From NCBI GenBank assembly GCA_905221605.1, contig CAJNDS010002198.1, forward strand, positions 279,160-343,159: a DNA stretch of 64,000 bases, written 5' to 3'. The DNA is from Symbiodinium natans (lineage: Eukaryota > Sar > Dinophyceae > Suessiales > Symbiodiniaceae). The translations under genes and the position numbers were made by a program. The notes under the pieces were generated by a model. That model was not told the DNA's origin. It ran no database searches and saw only the letters and a program-made list of their open reading frames with translations. Below, piece after piece: positions 37,901 to 49,445 of this stretch (its first letter is position 1; the number at the start of each line of letters is the position of its first letter).

Positions 37901-39124
37901 GTTGATCTTGGGTGTCTGATCACGTGCGGGCAGGACATCTGTAGGATCATCTTTGTGAACGATGATGGTTGTACCCAGCTGCACGCGATGTCTGGATTGG
38001 AACTTGACGAACTTCTCCATGTACCCATCGGGAGTAGGATCCAGGTACCAGCGAACTTCATCGGGTTCACCTTCTGGTTGGGCAGTTGGCTCAGCTCCCC
38101 GAGGATCGGAAGAGCTGGCCGCGGTTCCCGGTGGGGATGCCGCGGAGCGGACATCCTCCGGTCCCCGCTGCCTCTTGGCGGATTCACCTCTTGCTTCGGC
38201 AAAGGATGCGCCCGTTGCCTGTCTTGGTGATGGCGTAGACGTCGATCTGTTGGCAGGATGATCCTCTTCCACGAAAGGAGCAGGCCCTTCCGGAACGGAT
38301 GGGGATGCAGGCCCTGCGGGATGTTGACGTTGAACATTCACCCAAGGCGGGTGCGAATTCAATGCCGGAGGAAACACCGTGCCTGTTGGATCGGGCTTCA
38401 GGTACGGCGGCTGTTCACGTCCTTCGGAGTAACACTCGGCTCGCAGGTTCGTGATCTCGGACATCCAAGACCTGTGAGTTCTATACATGTCGTGGACCGC
38501 CCTCAAGACGTTCTGCTCGGCAGCCAGCTGGTTCCACGAGCTGTGTGAAAAGGAAGCTGGTAACCCGAGACCGGTTGGTGGCGGGGCCATGACGACAGTT
38601 GTCGCATTCACCAACGACTCCCTGAGCTCGGCTCCGGTCGTTCTCGATGGTTCTGATGGCCACACCGTCCGACTGTCGTTGAGGTATTCGTGGGCTGTAT
38701 GCAAGGCGACCGACAACCCTTGGAGGCTGTTGACTGCATGAGCGACCGCCGCGGACACGTTCTCCGGGGGGTCGACCACGATCTCGATCAGATCCCACAC
38801 ATTCATCTGCGTGTGCTCGGCGACCTGATTGTGGCTTCTCAAGCAGTAACCCACTTGCTTCGCCATTGACCATATCAGGTCCAGCAAATCCCAGAAGTCC
38901 TGGGTGAGGAGCATGCATGGTAGCCCTTCACGACGGTTGGGGAGGTTCTCGCGAAAGTAGGAATGAAGCCGCATCCAGTCGTTGTACCTGGTCACATAGA
39001 TCCACGGACTCTTGGTAACGACTGTTCTGCAAATGACATTCGGATCAAGATATCCGTCCATGGTCACCACCGTCAAACATGGATATTGAGGATCCAAACG
39101 CCCTTGCTCAGCATCCTGAACCAA
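31925..39124 (-). CDS. Second ORF of family 2 (copy A), with Tpt1/KptA-like RNA 2'-phosphotransferase domain
   Basis: Open frame of 2,399 codons with no ATG at its start: it opens after a TGA and overlaps the end of gag-pol by 52 nt in the -1 frame. The first in-frame ATG is near 39062 (MDGYLDPNV). The N-terminal half is unrecognised. Residues about 870-900 have a CxxC pair set (CQACVDEF, YCPFCSLKAMW). Residues about 1233-1246 are a CCHC knuckle (CLACGNYGHNTRNC). Residues about 1670-1805 resemble Tpt1/KptA: IRATSGHS, then YHTTAPELLANIVAKGL, then GGRVHSHFG, then R-rich sequence and IAVLYVPA. The Arg-His-Arg-Arg set of that family appears to be present. Residues about 1917-1938 form a zinc ribbon (CPCCG...CLTCG). 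The C-terminus is basic. In Tpt1 the reaction moves a splice-junction 2'-phosphate to NAD; its use to an element is unknown. Confidence 0.7.
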   Translation of the reverse strand: MVQDAEQGRLDPQYPCLTVVTMDGYLDPNVICRTVVTKSPWIYVTRYNDWMRLHSYFRENLPNRREGLPCMLLTQDFWDLLDLIWSMAKQVGYCLRSHNQVAEHTQMNVWDLIEIVVDPPENVSAAVAHAVNSLQGLSVALHTAHEYLNDSRTVWPSEPSRTTGAELRESLVNATTVVMAPPPTGLGLPASFSHSSWNQLAAEQNVLRAVHDMYRTHRSWMSEITNLRAECYSEGREQPPYLKPDPTGTVFPPALNSHPPWVNVQRQHPAGPASPSVPEGPAPFVEEDHPANRSTSTPSPRQATGASFAEARGESAKRQRGPEDVRSAASPPGTAASSSDPRGAEPTAQPEGEPDEVRWYLDPTPDGYMEKFVKFQSRHRVQLGTTIIVHKDDPTDVLPARDQTPKINGKFGTSSEQVYLRRVTTHLAKLYGMSQSNRAGAFHMATFMKKGDVEWLRLYKVLYEKVFLCTIRQLPTPGTMFAAVMQSTATGELGIFHFNSSPEQRALLTAGLRKFSASIRQASTPDVTAVRSSKTIILADFEVWTKTKNRLTYTMASKLQEKGWYDAHSYCQTVDESLDPLLPEGFQVVATKARDAVREWRGPGQSIDVTAHVYLSFRAINDLLVLEHGNATPENMRKWFVDPIMDLSDLLQRAVIVTLNDDPRFIGKDVGAAMPWAAIDWIAVELRARGCIVFTSSLLWARIAVTLHKGSDNFRINPEEMHLAVAAFDKHLLQEKIITLCMAPPESMGDCEPHLDSVNMETADAKAVFAPSSSDDVRTASANDDTQERHQRVVERASELEGIRGGVDMTWVDADIAMVSPEPFYDGETYWIDIEGLISKHPTAPSGQFHVCQACVDEFNTLKGSFQGEFGPIQSPAYCPFCSLKAMWDKDYGVNKWEEVRKSERHAAGCAIFAQKHDFVYQDGSPVIPKEDLKSYIFACSKVAYTNYGKIVSSSAGLRLNTKQASEYTRWAKGRRLSWDFGYTVDGMACLLPLYDAGNAAYAGFLHSIFDQDRVKGMYNGNADPAAELMGDTLEVALGILTIACRYPSAFEAWGSYEDHLACLRGIERSFYRFAAAEAVRITAVENRKRRPPRANDAETIQQIMEYENTLLQGEWHAVLVDRVLPIEEPVLGTLSPEDQRPEEFSAAPVPSAEPRGGEPEGEDQAHEGEALGSSGVEPEGQEDDDMGVPEASSIPTMQEPNETELGEISRPCEGYVRALNALRITAGMQPPSMCLACGNYGHNTRNCEANGGYNALVVNEAFSIIGKSLAKMHKSSSTPPTEIFQRWAEKNLRDAARAPQVPGTASDTPGGDGESVEPGAAASSEDSRDPLPRRRQASISVEDPTVVVIEVDEEPEETATRTLRPKRRPQPRPDLPEPKAAPAPRRWIANNAGNARSFVEIRYHEPKSCLDIIKSIEDVSWVGGQSIYEIGLQSQDATRRLIEQEVGGDVATHPLRSDIDEYPSSNVGYVNIGKLVIGGDLRLLPIKGARFAHRHFSALVPATSSNDNHRNRDYHRRIKSLGYDVQRLLRHRLANRETNYMHNQLPTIPCDTGGWVMLKDFINLENFWQSGRYYARSSARDDNSEYQRRIQMLIDYAYYEYSTNGRIRLQFLGIKIVAPKPGQRASDTPWDGTPGVGATQRAQLEELGGHRLTHDITSGTLRRCDNWVQPWAIRATSGHSSNSNSLVRVNDDRVACHLTTSLVNQIGGGYHTTAPELLANIVAKGLLPGGGASGGRVHSHFGTFPPWDPRNQTVRTRIPGRPRSPIAVLYVPAYELMRYNAVITINGMFLVQRQIPFEAVKHVWICVPSQGRYFEFSEVFKVYSKELSKEMVEGYGDARINPDREPPKPSVEDLVSTMEGTDAGPHEGERHEILQAIEQAGDTVPGNIIKRAFQFLSRTFRRVTTHTTASDPLILRVCPCCGRHTPASFAICLTCGRVFLSMGRIQHVRANPEPERIDPEVVRQALNQAAAVVNNEVVEIDVEEEQTSEPVQEEALPLRGVQNPAGDAEANSPRESVAEPEAEEIPDEIRDMYRDVEMEAPNQEEVEMDAQNQRAFVLVGDREGDSLDDRNERKARLALECNVNIDTDYAACVDHNFRLYCHLDAFFAYVLVHKWNLFEKIIMTPYKKMKDQFASGMRHDASGTWPIVPIDEDTALPRDLTEDEVRQYASSVENQQFMIERYYANKFVFYVMRGAIQLGYNKESFNLPMIPDEAEDPKAFAEAGQRVHMFMAKIIYQVLNVRLYSYTKPNAEIPYHAAFKYINPIQLLSLMDSQKVSVNNLLVMRDSGCALPNQYSKKLDRWLSDQKKDMSILKLKPTQYLENPKASALYLAYDPSASAPSVTSSGGSRHPEADETDMPARAKARMSQPKPKTSHPGTPQAAPKDPRGQSRKGSGKKG

Positions 39125-42100
39125 AACGTGTCAATGTTCTTGAAGAGGTCAATCTCAATGACGTGGTCCAGAAGCTCCTGCAGCACCTGTCGAGTCGAAT
39201 CAGTGCTTATCGCAGTCTTGACGACCTTGATAAACGTTGTGACATGGCTAAGGACTGTCTTGTAGCTCTCCGCACTCCTTGCTGGCAACAGGCTTTCCAC
39301 CACACCTCGAAACAGCTCCCGAACTCTGACTTCAGGAAATCCGTATGGGCTGGAGGGTGCCGCGACTGCCGCCAAAAGGATAGCTGGCACTCCAAATTCC
39401 ACCCACGCAGCAATGTTCGCATTCGTGGCGACCATGCCTTGCTCCAGTCGTCCAGGAAGAGGTTGCCCTCTCAATGATCGCAGCGCATGACATGTCGTGC
39501 GCAAAGCAGTCATCCCATTGCCAACGGGGATGTTGATGCCCGATCTCTGGTACGGCAGGGAGAAGAGGTCTTGAGGTCGCGACCATGGAACATGCGGAGG
39601 AATGGGCCTCTGCTGTTGTCCGTCCATGCTGGTTCTAGGACCGGCGGAGCCGAGTCCCTTCCCCAGATGCAGATCCGAGCCGGCGGAGCCGAACTCCTCA
39701 CTGCACTTTGGATTAGGGTCGGAGGATCCGAACCCTATTCCTGGTGTAGGACAAACAATTATGCAAGTACCTTGGAACTCGTGTTGCACCTGACTGTTAC
39801 TGCAACGCAAACTGACATGAACAAGTACACATGAAGCTGCCACATGAACACTCTGAGCAGAGCCCCTGCGGATATTGCGAGCTTCATCACGCCATGCGTT
39901 GTGCAACAGCTTTGCCATGTGTGGTGTGTAGTTTCCTGCCTCCTTGAGCGCCTGACCCCTTGGTGTGCCATGTTCATGTGTGTTGTCGCACGTGACCCCT
40001 TTGAGGTTCAACATGGTTGACACATTCGTGGCGATACACCAAGCTTTGAGTAAAGGAATGCCGTCTTTGTCAACAACACCCATCATGCAACCGTCCATTC
40101 GTGCAACACGCAATGAATGCTGCTTTATTAGGGCTTGAACTTCGGGCCAACTCCAATACAAACAGGTTTTCGGCAACTCAAATGCGATTTTGGGGGAAAA
40201 TGCCGCCAGCTTTCGCAAAAGGCGTTTGAGAGCTTTCAGTAAGTCCCTAAATTTCTTCCGATGTTCCTTTCCCTTTTCAGTTTCACCCCCCACTTCGTTC
40301 ACCTTGATCCAATTGGACCCCCCAGTGCACGGAAGAGAAGCGAAAACAAGAATCGGACATCTGGGATTGGATTTTCGGAATCGTTCCGCCTCCTTGAGGA
40401 TGTTGCTTTCACATGCCTTGGTTTGGGCTTGGAGAGCTTCATGCACGCGCATGACGTGAGCTCCCCTTGTAGCACTCGAGGATTTACCCAAGCTACTGTC
40501 CTTAGAGCAACAGAATTCAATGATCATCCTGTCCTTACCCGACGGTAACTTCTCAACAGAACTGCAGGCCTTGGGGTCCCCAACCTTGGCGTCCCGCTCA
40601 GAAAGCATTTTCAACAAGAGGCGTGACACTTTACTGGTTCTCTTTCCACACCCATCCCCGTGAGTTTCAACTGCTTCACGTGATGCATGATGATGTTGCA
40701 TGCCGCACACACCCTTCATGTTTTCAGGGGCTTTGAGTCCATGAATGAGAAACTCAGTAGCTTCGTTGACATACATGATGTTCGGGGCCCCGCTTCCCTG
40801 TGGAACGCAGATCCTCCGACCGTGGCAGCAATCAGCAATTGTGAATCTCTCCCACTTCATGCAATCAACTATGTTTTTGTACTGTGCCGACTGTCGAAAC
40901 TTCGGCCTATCAGGAACCTCGACGATAGTAGTCGCCCCTTTCTTCCGGGCTTCAAAGACTAAATCAATGATCTCCCCCCAGGGGTAGTCTACGACGCCTC
41001 GGTCCTCATAAAAGCGTTCTCTAGGATCAACATCAAGCCAAGAAGCTCGATTCAGCGCCCCTGCTCCTATGAACAGAACGTTCCGAAGATCCTTGAACGA
41101 CCATTTAATGATGTCTTTGCAGTACTGGTAGGCGCCGCGTGCATCCGCTTCCGGCACGCAGATAACGTTGACGTCCGGCGGTGCATACGTCTGCCACCAG
41201 TTATCCTCTTCCAGACCTACGAGCAACCACACGCGAGGGCTACTGTTTTCGACATCCGAAGCTTTGATCGTCATGGAAAACCCTATAGCCCCGCTGAGCG
41301 AGTCACTCCGTGCCTTAAACATCTCTTTCCCGTGTTTGTCTTGGAAAACGACTTCATGATTACCAGTCCCAGCACGAGTCACCTCGATGAATTCGGGCAC
41401 GAATGTAGATTGAGGAAAATCTGCTTCTTTTGCGGCGCGCGCAACAGCGACGACGGTAGATTCGAGCGCAGGAATTTCGTTGATATCACCCCCCATGCCT
41501 TCAGACCCAGCGCGACAAACACCCCCATACCCCCCATGGGCGGCGCGGACCACCAAGTCGCACACTTGCCTACAGAGCGCGGGCGAATCGCGAACGCGAC
41601 AGCGCGAACAGTCGGGCAGCGGGGACGCAGACACGGCAGGCGACGCGGTGCGGTGCACACGCGTCGTCGCCGCCGAGCCCCGTTGGAAGTGATATTGAAA
41701 CACAGCGCGCTCGACATACCGATCGAATTTCTGAGGTTCCGACGGGATAGGGACCTCATCCTCGATACGATGCCATTGCCCTTCACGCAGAATCCACGTG
41801 GACCGCAAATACTTCCCCGGTCGCAAAGCACTGGGGACGCCGCGGAGCATGCGCGGGAACTTCACCACCAAGATCGGATCAGTACTGTCCGTTTCCTGGA
41901 CACCCTCCTTACTGGACAAACCGGCCCTATACAGCTCCTGGGGCAAGATAGGTGTTTGCGTGTAAGGAAAACAGGGAACCTCGTTCTTAAACGAGTAGTG
42001 CTGATGACCTTTCTCATCAGCCGATTGTTGGTGTGTAGCCTTCATCATGTCCATGACCTCAACACTCGAAAGCATCGTGGGAGGCATGATGTTAATTAGC

Positions 42101-45100
42101 TGACACGCGTGAGCCCAAGAGACGTGGTCTTTAAAGGCCTTCGTATGGATATCGGCCGCCATTTTGGCGGTGACCTCGTAAGCCAGAGACACGTACCCCT
42201 CCTGGAACACCTCGTGCATCCACGCAATGCAGATCCCGTGTGAGCGTTCCAAATGGCGCATCGTCGGGTTCTTGCCTGCGCGGACCACGCCGATCATCGT
42301 TTGATTGTCATCGTAGAACACGAAATTAGGATCTTTGCCCCCAATCAAACGCCACAATGTGATGGCCGGAATGCCAATACGCGACATCGCATAGTCCGCA
42401 GCCACAATTTCCGCTTCGGGAGTAGAGTGGCTGGCGCAACCCTGTCGCTTACTGACACCTGCCAACGGGAACCGTGTATGCGGTCCCTGAATATGCATGT
42501 GAGCCCCCGAAGTAGAACGCAAACTCTCGCCACAACCAGCGTAATCCGCATCCGCATACAACCCTATGGAAGTAGCATCCATGGAATCGCCGACCCATCC
42601 GATCATCTTATGACCTTTGGACTGATGGACGTAGCACATCAAATGATGCAGAGCCGCATCCTCCTTCTTGGACCACTTTGTAATGCGTCGCGCAAGGTTG
42701 TTTATGCTTCGCAGCAAATCAAACCTGCAAATTCTTGCAGCGTAGAGCAACTTCATGAGGATGCTCGCCGCGTGCGGGGCAAGAGTACCCCTTTCTGCCT
42801 CATCGAGTTCCGTTTCCTGTGGGCCCTTGGGAACCGGTGGTGGAGGTAGAAGCCGTCCGCCCTTATCGACAGGCATTGTATGTCCACACCATTGACACCG
42901 ATGGCTTGCAGCACCTGGATGACAAGGTGCCCTAGCCGGGTGATTTTTGGTTTCTTCAACTGGACTGGGAGATGGTACCTTCTTGAATTTGTCCACAGGA
43001 AATCCCGTGGTTTCACAGTACTTTTGCACTGTCATTTCGAGATAGGTTTCCATGTCATAAGTGACAGTTCGCACTTCGGTGTTGTCGTGAAGTTTGGCTT
43101 CCCCCTTTGAGATGCGACATCCCAAATACAAACCAAGCGGAGTTTCCTCCTCAAGACGAAGTTCCTTACGAAGCATGTTCCACCCCTTCGGGAGGTTCTC
43201 CGCCGGACCGGCGAGCTTCAGGTCGTCGACGTAGATGACCAATAGGAGCTTCATTCCTGCATGGAAGTAAAGAGACGGCCATTCCTCACCAACTGGTGCA
43301 AAACCCATCTTCTGGACTGCGGTGTGACAATGTTGTTCCCACATTGTACCAGCGTCCGGATGCCCATAGAGTGCTTTCACGAGCCTGCAGACTGGTCTGC
43401 GAAATTTCCTCCGGTTCACCGAAGGATGCCAAGCCTCGTCTGGAAGTTCAACCCAGCACGGAGTCCCCGTCAACTTAGCCTGAATGTAGGCCTGGATAGC
43501 GTCCGCCATCTGAACGTCGTTCCCGGGTAAGCACCCGTAGAAGTCGGCCCAACGAGACGCATCAAAGGTTGCCGGAGAGTTACCGAGGTCCTGGAACAGC
43601 GCCGCCTCCATATTCTGATCTTTGACTTGATCTCCAAGCAGCACACCTCCTCCTTTGAACTTCCTTGCAGGGTCCCCTTCTTTGAGTTGATAGTTCTTCT
43701 CATAGATGAGACCATGCACTCTTGCCATGTGCACCTTCGCGTTGGACTTCTTCGCTTCTCTGACCACGTCGTCGTACTCCCGCACTTGGCTAAAGTCGAA
43801 GACTTCCTGATCCCACAAGCCTTTCCATTCTTTCATGAACGCCTCCATGGCTTTGGGATTCTCGTACATCTCCTTGCGGTTGACTGGACGTGTAACCATG
43901 GCGTTGAAGCACGGCGCTGCACATGCAAGCTTCTCTCTGTGTTTCTCTTTGGTTGATGACACACATGGCATGCGAGGAGCTCTCAATCCGAACTCTGCCA
44001 ATTCACTTGGAAGAGCAGGCAGCACATCGTCCAGAAACATTTCTGTGGCAATCTGCGTCACCTGTTCCTCGCACCATGTCCATCCAGTAGTCGTTCCCGC
44101 CCTGAAGTCCAAATCGATCTTCTCCGCAGGCACGACCTTGGGAAGTAACGCCTCCAACGATGCAACGAGTGCGTCTTTATGCTCTTTGCTTTTCTTCTTC
44201 TCCTTGGCCTCCTTCTTGCGAGCCTTCTTGGCCTCCTTCTCTTCGACCTTCTTGATCTTCTTAAGTTCGATCTTCCTGCCTTCGCTTCCGAGCTTGTGCC
44301 ATTCTTCAGGAGTGAACTTGCCCTTCGGACGTGTGGAGGGTAGCAATCGTCTACCATCACTCCCAATCTTGAACGGAGCCCCCCGCTTGTCGATCTTGCA
44401 AGGTTCGCCGTCGTCATTGATGTAGACACGACCGTCGCCGGGAGTACCGAACTTCCAGAACTCGGGTTCCGGTCCGATGAGTCCAGCTTCCTTGAGCTTT
44501 GCGATGATGAATGCAGGGTCGGTCTCGTCAATGTCCGGAATGGAACGCCCAGTTGGACCGCGTGATGACGATGCAGGTTCCCCTTTGCCGTCCGGAGGTT
44601 CCGAAACGGTTTTGGGGGGAGTACCACGCTTAGTTTCCCTTTTGCTGCTCGGAGGATCCGAAGCAACATCCGGTACTCCTTCGCTCTGTGGTACGCTTCC
44701 TGCACTGTCGAGAATGGAGTCGCCAATCAATCTGAGGGCTTTGGCATCTTCAGACTCCAATGCTGGTCCGTCGCGAGGTTCACCGGGTTGATCATCTGGA
44801 AATTCTGAAAGATCAGGCACAATGTCATCGTTCTCCATGACATAGTCGAGCATTTCCTTCTCCATGGCTTTGACGCGTTCTTGGCGATCAGGTAGGTCAC
44901 CACCATCATCGCCATTGTCGTCATCATCGTCGTCGTCACCTCCTCCTGGTGGCTTGTCTTTGATTTCTTTTCCTCCTAGATCCTTTCCTTCTTTCAGTCC
45001 TTCAAGTGTTCCGTTCATTCTCTCGTACTCGAGCTTGAGCGGAAAGGCAATTTCATCCGGCATGATGACCCGTTCGGTGATGTAGGGAATTTGAAGCTTG

Positions 45101-47416
45101 CGAGGCACTTTCGCATCATGTGCAAAGTTGGCATTCGCGAACTCCTTCATGTCCCACACACGATACTTTCGTGACCATGTTTGCCCCGCATTGAGGACAT
45201 ACCCTGCGAAAATGCCAGGTATTCCTTTCGGGTCAAACTTTCCGCCATATGTTGGTTCACGGGTCTCGGTCGGTTTGAAGTAGACCTTTGCTCCAAATGG
45301 AATCAACTTTCCCGGGAATTCTTTCCCAGACATTCTCTGCCACGCCGACTCACCATCCACATCCTCGGCGTTGAGATTGTGAGTGACGCAATTCAAGGCG
45401 TAGGGCCAATAGTTCGCAGGTAGCCCTGCATGCAGCAACGACGTGGCTGTAGCAGTGATGACGAACTGATTGGTCCTTTCCGCCAGAGAGTTGTTCATAG
45501 GACGTCCTGGCAATGAGTGATCCAATGGAATTTTGAGCTTGTTCATCGCCGCAATGAACTCATCTGCGCAGTCACTATACGCCAGCCTCACTTTCTTCTT
45601 TCCCATGAATCTCTTCATACATCGTACAACTTCTCCTTCTTCTCTGGAGATTGTGGGATATGCTGCAACCACCTTCGTGGCCACGTCGCGGAAGACCAGG
45701 ATTTCACGGAGCTCGTCGTCAAGACCCACCCCCTTGTCCGTGGCTTTTCCCATATCCACAAAGTCGAACGTCACCAAGTCACCCCACTCATTGACTTCTC
45801 GTTTGAATGCTCCCTTTTGGGTTCTGAAATGCTTCATCTTTGCTCTCACGCACGCGTCACAATATGGATTCCGGAATCGATGGGTACAAAGGTGAGCCAA
45901 GGTGTTCGCTTCGGCCTTCAAGGTGCCGACCTTCGCCCTTCTAGCTGGACCAGATTCGTCACCTTCCACGTCGATCTCCTGCGCGTCGCCCTCAGCCTCA
46001 ACTGGAAGTTCGGCTTGTGGTTCATCTTCACGAACTTCATCGCCTTCGACCACTTCGCCGTCTTCTTCTTCGTCAGCTTCGGAAGCTACGTCGGGGATCT
46101 CCTCGCCGATGTCGTCAAGACCTGGTACCGCAACATACGTCGAATCGTCGTCGGTATCATCGTCCACCTTGTCCTTGTACTTCTGCACCAAGCGGAACAT
46201 TTCCATCGCTTCGGGTTCCTCATGGGCTTTGGCACCTTTGCTTCCCACTCTGACATAGGGGATGTCTCCTTGCACGAAGAATTGTATCCTCTCGCCAGCA
46301 TCGTTCACCATAAATGGTGGACGTCCCGCGGGCCACACAAAGGAATAGCCGTGAAGCATGCATCTCTTCCCAACTGACAGCACAGAAGGTGTATTCTCCA
46401 ACACATGTGCCTTGATGGGTTCCTTGAAGGATTTCGTCAAGAATTCCGCCGTCTGGTTGGTCATAGTGACACCATTCGCCGTCTGGAACGATGTAGATTC
46501 GCAATCCATTGCAGTGTCGATGCCGTGCTTGGCGACCTTTTCTAGAGAGATAAGGTCATGTCCGCATCCTGTGTCCATGATGAATTTCAGCTTCCTGCGA
46601 ATAAATTCTGGTTGGACCATACACATGTTCGGGTTCTTCATCAGTTCCTTACGGCTCTCATCAACGCTCAAGGCTCTTTCATGGAACTTCCCCTTCTTGT
46701 TGTCGAACTTGAACACAATCACCTTCTCGGTCCCTGGAATCCTAACTGGTGTGCATCCTCCATCTTTGCCCAGACACATATCTTCCATCAATCGAGCCCT
46801 AGCTCTTGCTTTGTGCTTCTCGTACTCGACCTCCGAGATGTGGTTCTCGTGCTTCAGGTTCGCTTCTGTAAAAAGTCGCGGGGCGAATCCTCTATCTTTG
46901 TGTGATCGCCTCGGCTTCGATGACGCGAACTTCGTTCCCCGTTCGAAGGAAACCTTGAGGTCCTTGACGTCTCTGTGATAGGATCCGATCTCATCGTCGG
47001 TGGAGCAATCTGACGCCGCGTCGCCATCGATTGACTCATCGTCAGAATCACCATCACCATCACCCAGGGATCGAAGAACAGGTACTGCAGGCAGACCTTG
47101 AATCGCAATCGCGGGTGCGGCAGGTTCAGGCTTCTTCTTCTTGTCCTTCGCCTTCGCCTTTGCTTTTGCCTTCGCATTCGCGTCGGTTTCCCCGGTTGCG
47201 GGCGCTGCCTTAGCCGGGTCATGCTTGAAAGGGCAATTCTCTCGGCTGCAGGATCCGTTCTTGCTCCACTGAAAGCAAGGTCGTTCCGATGGTTTTGATG
47301 ACGGGCTTCGCGCTCTCTGATTCTTATCATCTCGTGAGGACGGCCTTCCTCTGTCCGTGTCTTTGTGACTCCATTTGCAATTCTTTCCTGCATTGCACCC
47401 TCCTCCGAAGTGAAAT
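39073..47416 (-). CDS. Gag-pol of family 2, copy A, cut at the gap
   Basis: Same domains as copy B at a constant offset of 13,054 bp, starting inside the first CCCH finger because the sequence ends at the gap. Protease, integrase, RT (YVDD), RNase H and the methyltransferase-like tail are all open. The frame stops at 39073, inside the second ORF. By eye it differs from copy B at only a handful of positions (for example near 39345-39370, 39440, 41795-41815, 41940 and 42590). Confidence 0.8.
39642..39730. repeat. Three mini-hairpins at exact 39-bp spacing
   Basis: CGGNGGANCCG at 39642-39652, 39681-39691 and 39720-39730. In gag-pol this appears as a 13-residue periodicity (FGSSD, FGSAG, LGSAG). 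Copy B has the same at 52696, 52735 and 52774. Confidence 0.75.
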
Positions 47417-47516
47417 NNNNNNNNNNNNNNNNNNNNNNNNNNNNNNNNNNNNNNNNNNNNNNNNNNNNNNNNNNNNNNNNNNNNNNNNNNNNNNNNNNNN
47501 NNNNNNNNNNNNNNNN
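47417..47516. other. Assembly gap of 100 N
   Basis: A round 100-base gap is normally a placeholder of unknown size. Sequence to its left ends in gag; sequence to its right begins inside the second ORF. Confidence 0.98.
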
Positions 47517-49445
47517 CGGTGTCGCACGGGATTGTCGGAAGCTGGTTGTGCATGTAGTTTGTCTCCCTGTTTGCTAGGCGGTGCCTAAGCAAACGTTGCA
47601 CATCGTAGCCCAGGGATTTGATCCTGCGATGATAATCCCGATTGCGATGGTTGTCATTGGAGGATGTCGCGGGGACCAGGGCCGAAAAGTGCCTGTGAGC
47701 GAACCTTGCACCCTTGATGGGTAGGAGCCGGAGGTCCCCTCCGATGACCAGCTTGCCGATGTTCACGTATCCCACGTTCGAGGAAGGATACTCATCGATG
47801 TCGCTTCGGAGAGGGTGTGTTGCAACGTCTCCTCCAACCTCCTGCTCAATCAATCGGCGCGTTGCATCCTGCGATTGTAATCCGATCTCGTAGATGCTCT
47901 GCCCGCCGACCCACGATACGTCCTCGATGGACTTGATGATGTCAAGGCAAGACTTCGGCTCGTGGTAGCGAATCTCGACGAATGAACGAGCATTGCCGGC
48001 GTTGTTCGCAATCCACCGCCTAGGAGCTGGCGCAGCTTTGGGCTCTGGAAGATCAGGTCTCGGTTGGGGCCTGCGTTTGGGTCGAAGCGCTCTTGTCGCA
48101 TTTTCTTCTGGTTCTTCATCGACTTCGATCACGACCACTGTAGGATCCTCAACTGAGATTGATGCTTGACGCCGTCTTGGCAGCGGGCCTCTGGAATCCT
48201 CCGAAGACGCTGCAGCTCCAGGCTCAACGCTTTCCCCATCCCCACCCGGAGTATCCGAAGCGGTTCCTGGTACTTGCGGAGCGCGAGCGGCATCTCGCAA
48301 ATTCTTCTCTGCCCATCTCTGGAAGATCTCTGTTGGTGGCGTACTGCTTGACTTGTGCATCTTAGCCAGGCTTTTCCCAATGATGCTGAATGCTTCGTTC
48401 ACCACCAGAGCGTTGTACCCCCCATTTGCTTCGCAATTTCGGGTGTTGTGGCCATAGTTGCCGCAAGCAAGGCACATGCTGGGTGGCTGCATGCCAGCGG
48501 TTATGCGTAGAGCATTGAGTGCTCGGACGTAACCTTCACAAGGACGTGATATCTCACCCAGCTCGGTCTCGTTCGGTTCTTGCATGGTGGGGATAGAGCT
48601 TGCCTCGGGCACGCCCATATCATCATCTTCCTGCCCCTCAGGTTCCACGCCGGAGGATCCGAGCGCTTCCCCTTCATGGGCTTGATCCTCACCTTCTGGT
48701 TCTCCACCACGAGGTTCTGCACTGGGGACGGGTGCTGCGGAGAACTCTTCAGGTCGTTGATCTTCCGGAGAAAGGGTTCCAAGGACTGGCTCCTCAATTG
48801 GCAGGACTCGATCGACAAGGACCGCATGCCATTCTCCTTGGAGTAAAGTGTTCTCGTACTCCATGATCTGCTGAATCGTCTCTGCATCATTTGCCCGGGG
48901 AGGACGACGTTTTCGATTCTCCACGGCAGTAATTCGCACCGCCTCCGCTGCAGCAAACCGATAGAAGGACCGCTCAATTCCTCGAAGACAAGCGAGATGA
49001 TCTTCGTACGATCCCCAGGCTTCGAATGCCGAAGGATACCTGCATGCAATTGTCAGGATGCCGAGCGCAACTTCCAGGGTGTCTCCCATGAGCTCGGCGG
49101 CCGGGTCGGCATTGCCATTGTACATGCCTTTGACCCGGTCCTGATCGAAGATGCTATGGAGGAAGCCTGCATAGGCTGCGTTGCCTGCATCGTACAAGGG
49201 CAAGAGGCAGGCCATGCCGTCCACCGTGTACCCGAAGTCCCACGACAACCGTCTCCCCTTTGCCCATCGGGTGTATTCGCTGGCTTGTTTGGTGTTCAAG
49301 CGCAACCCAGCCGAGGACGAGACGATTTTGCCATAGTTGGTGTACGCGACCTTCGAGCATGCAAAGATGTATGATTTGAGATCCTCCTTGGGAATCACTG
49401 GGGATCCATCCTGGTACACAAAGTCGTGTTTCTGAGCAAATATAT
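47517..49445 (-). pseudogene. Second ORF of copy B, part after the frameshift, cut at the gap
   Basis: Continues the second ORF (matches 34465-36390 at about 99.5%) from FAQKHDFVYQDG to LPTIPCDT at the gap. It contains the CCHC knuckle but not the KptA-like domain, which would lie in the gap. The open frame joining it to gag through the N run is an artefact. Confidence 0.75.
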
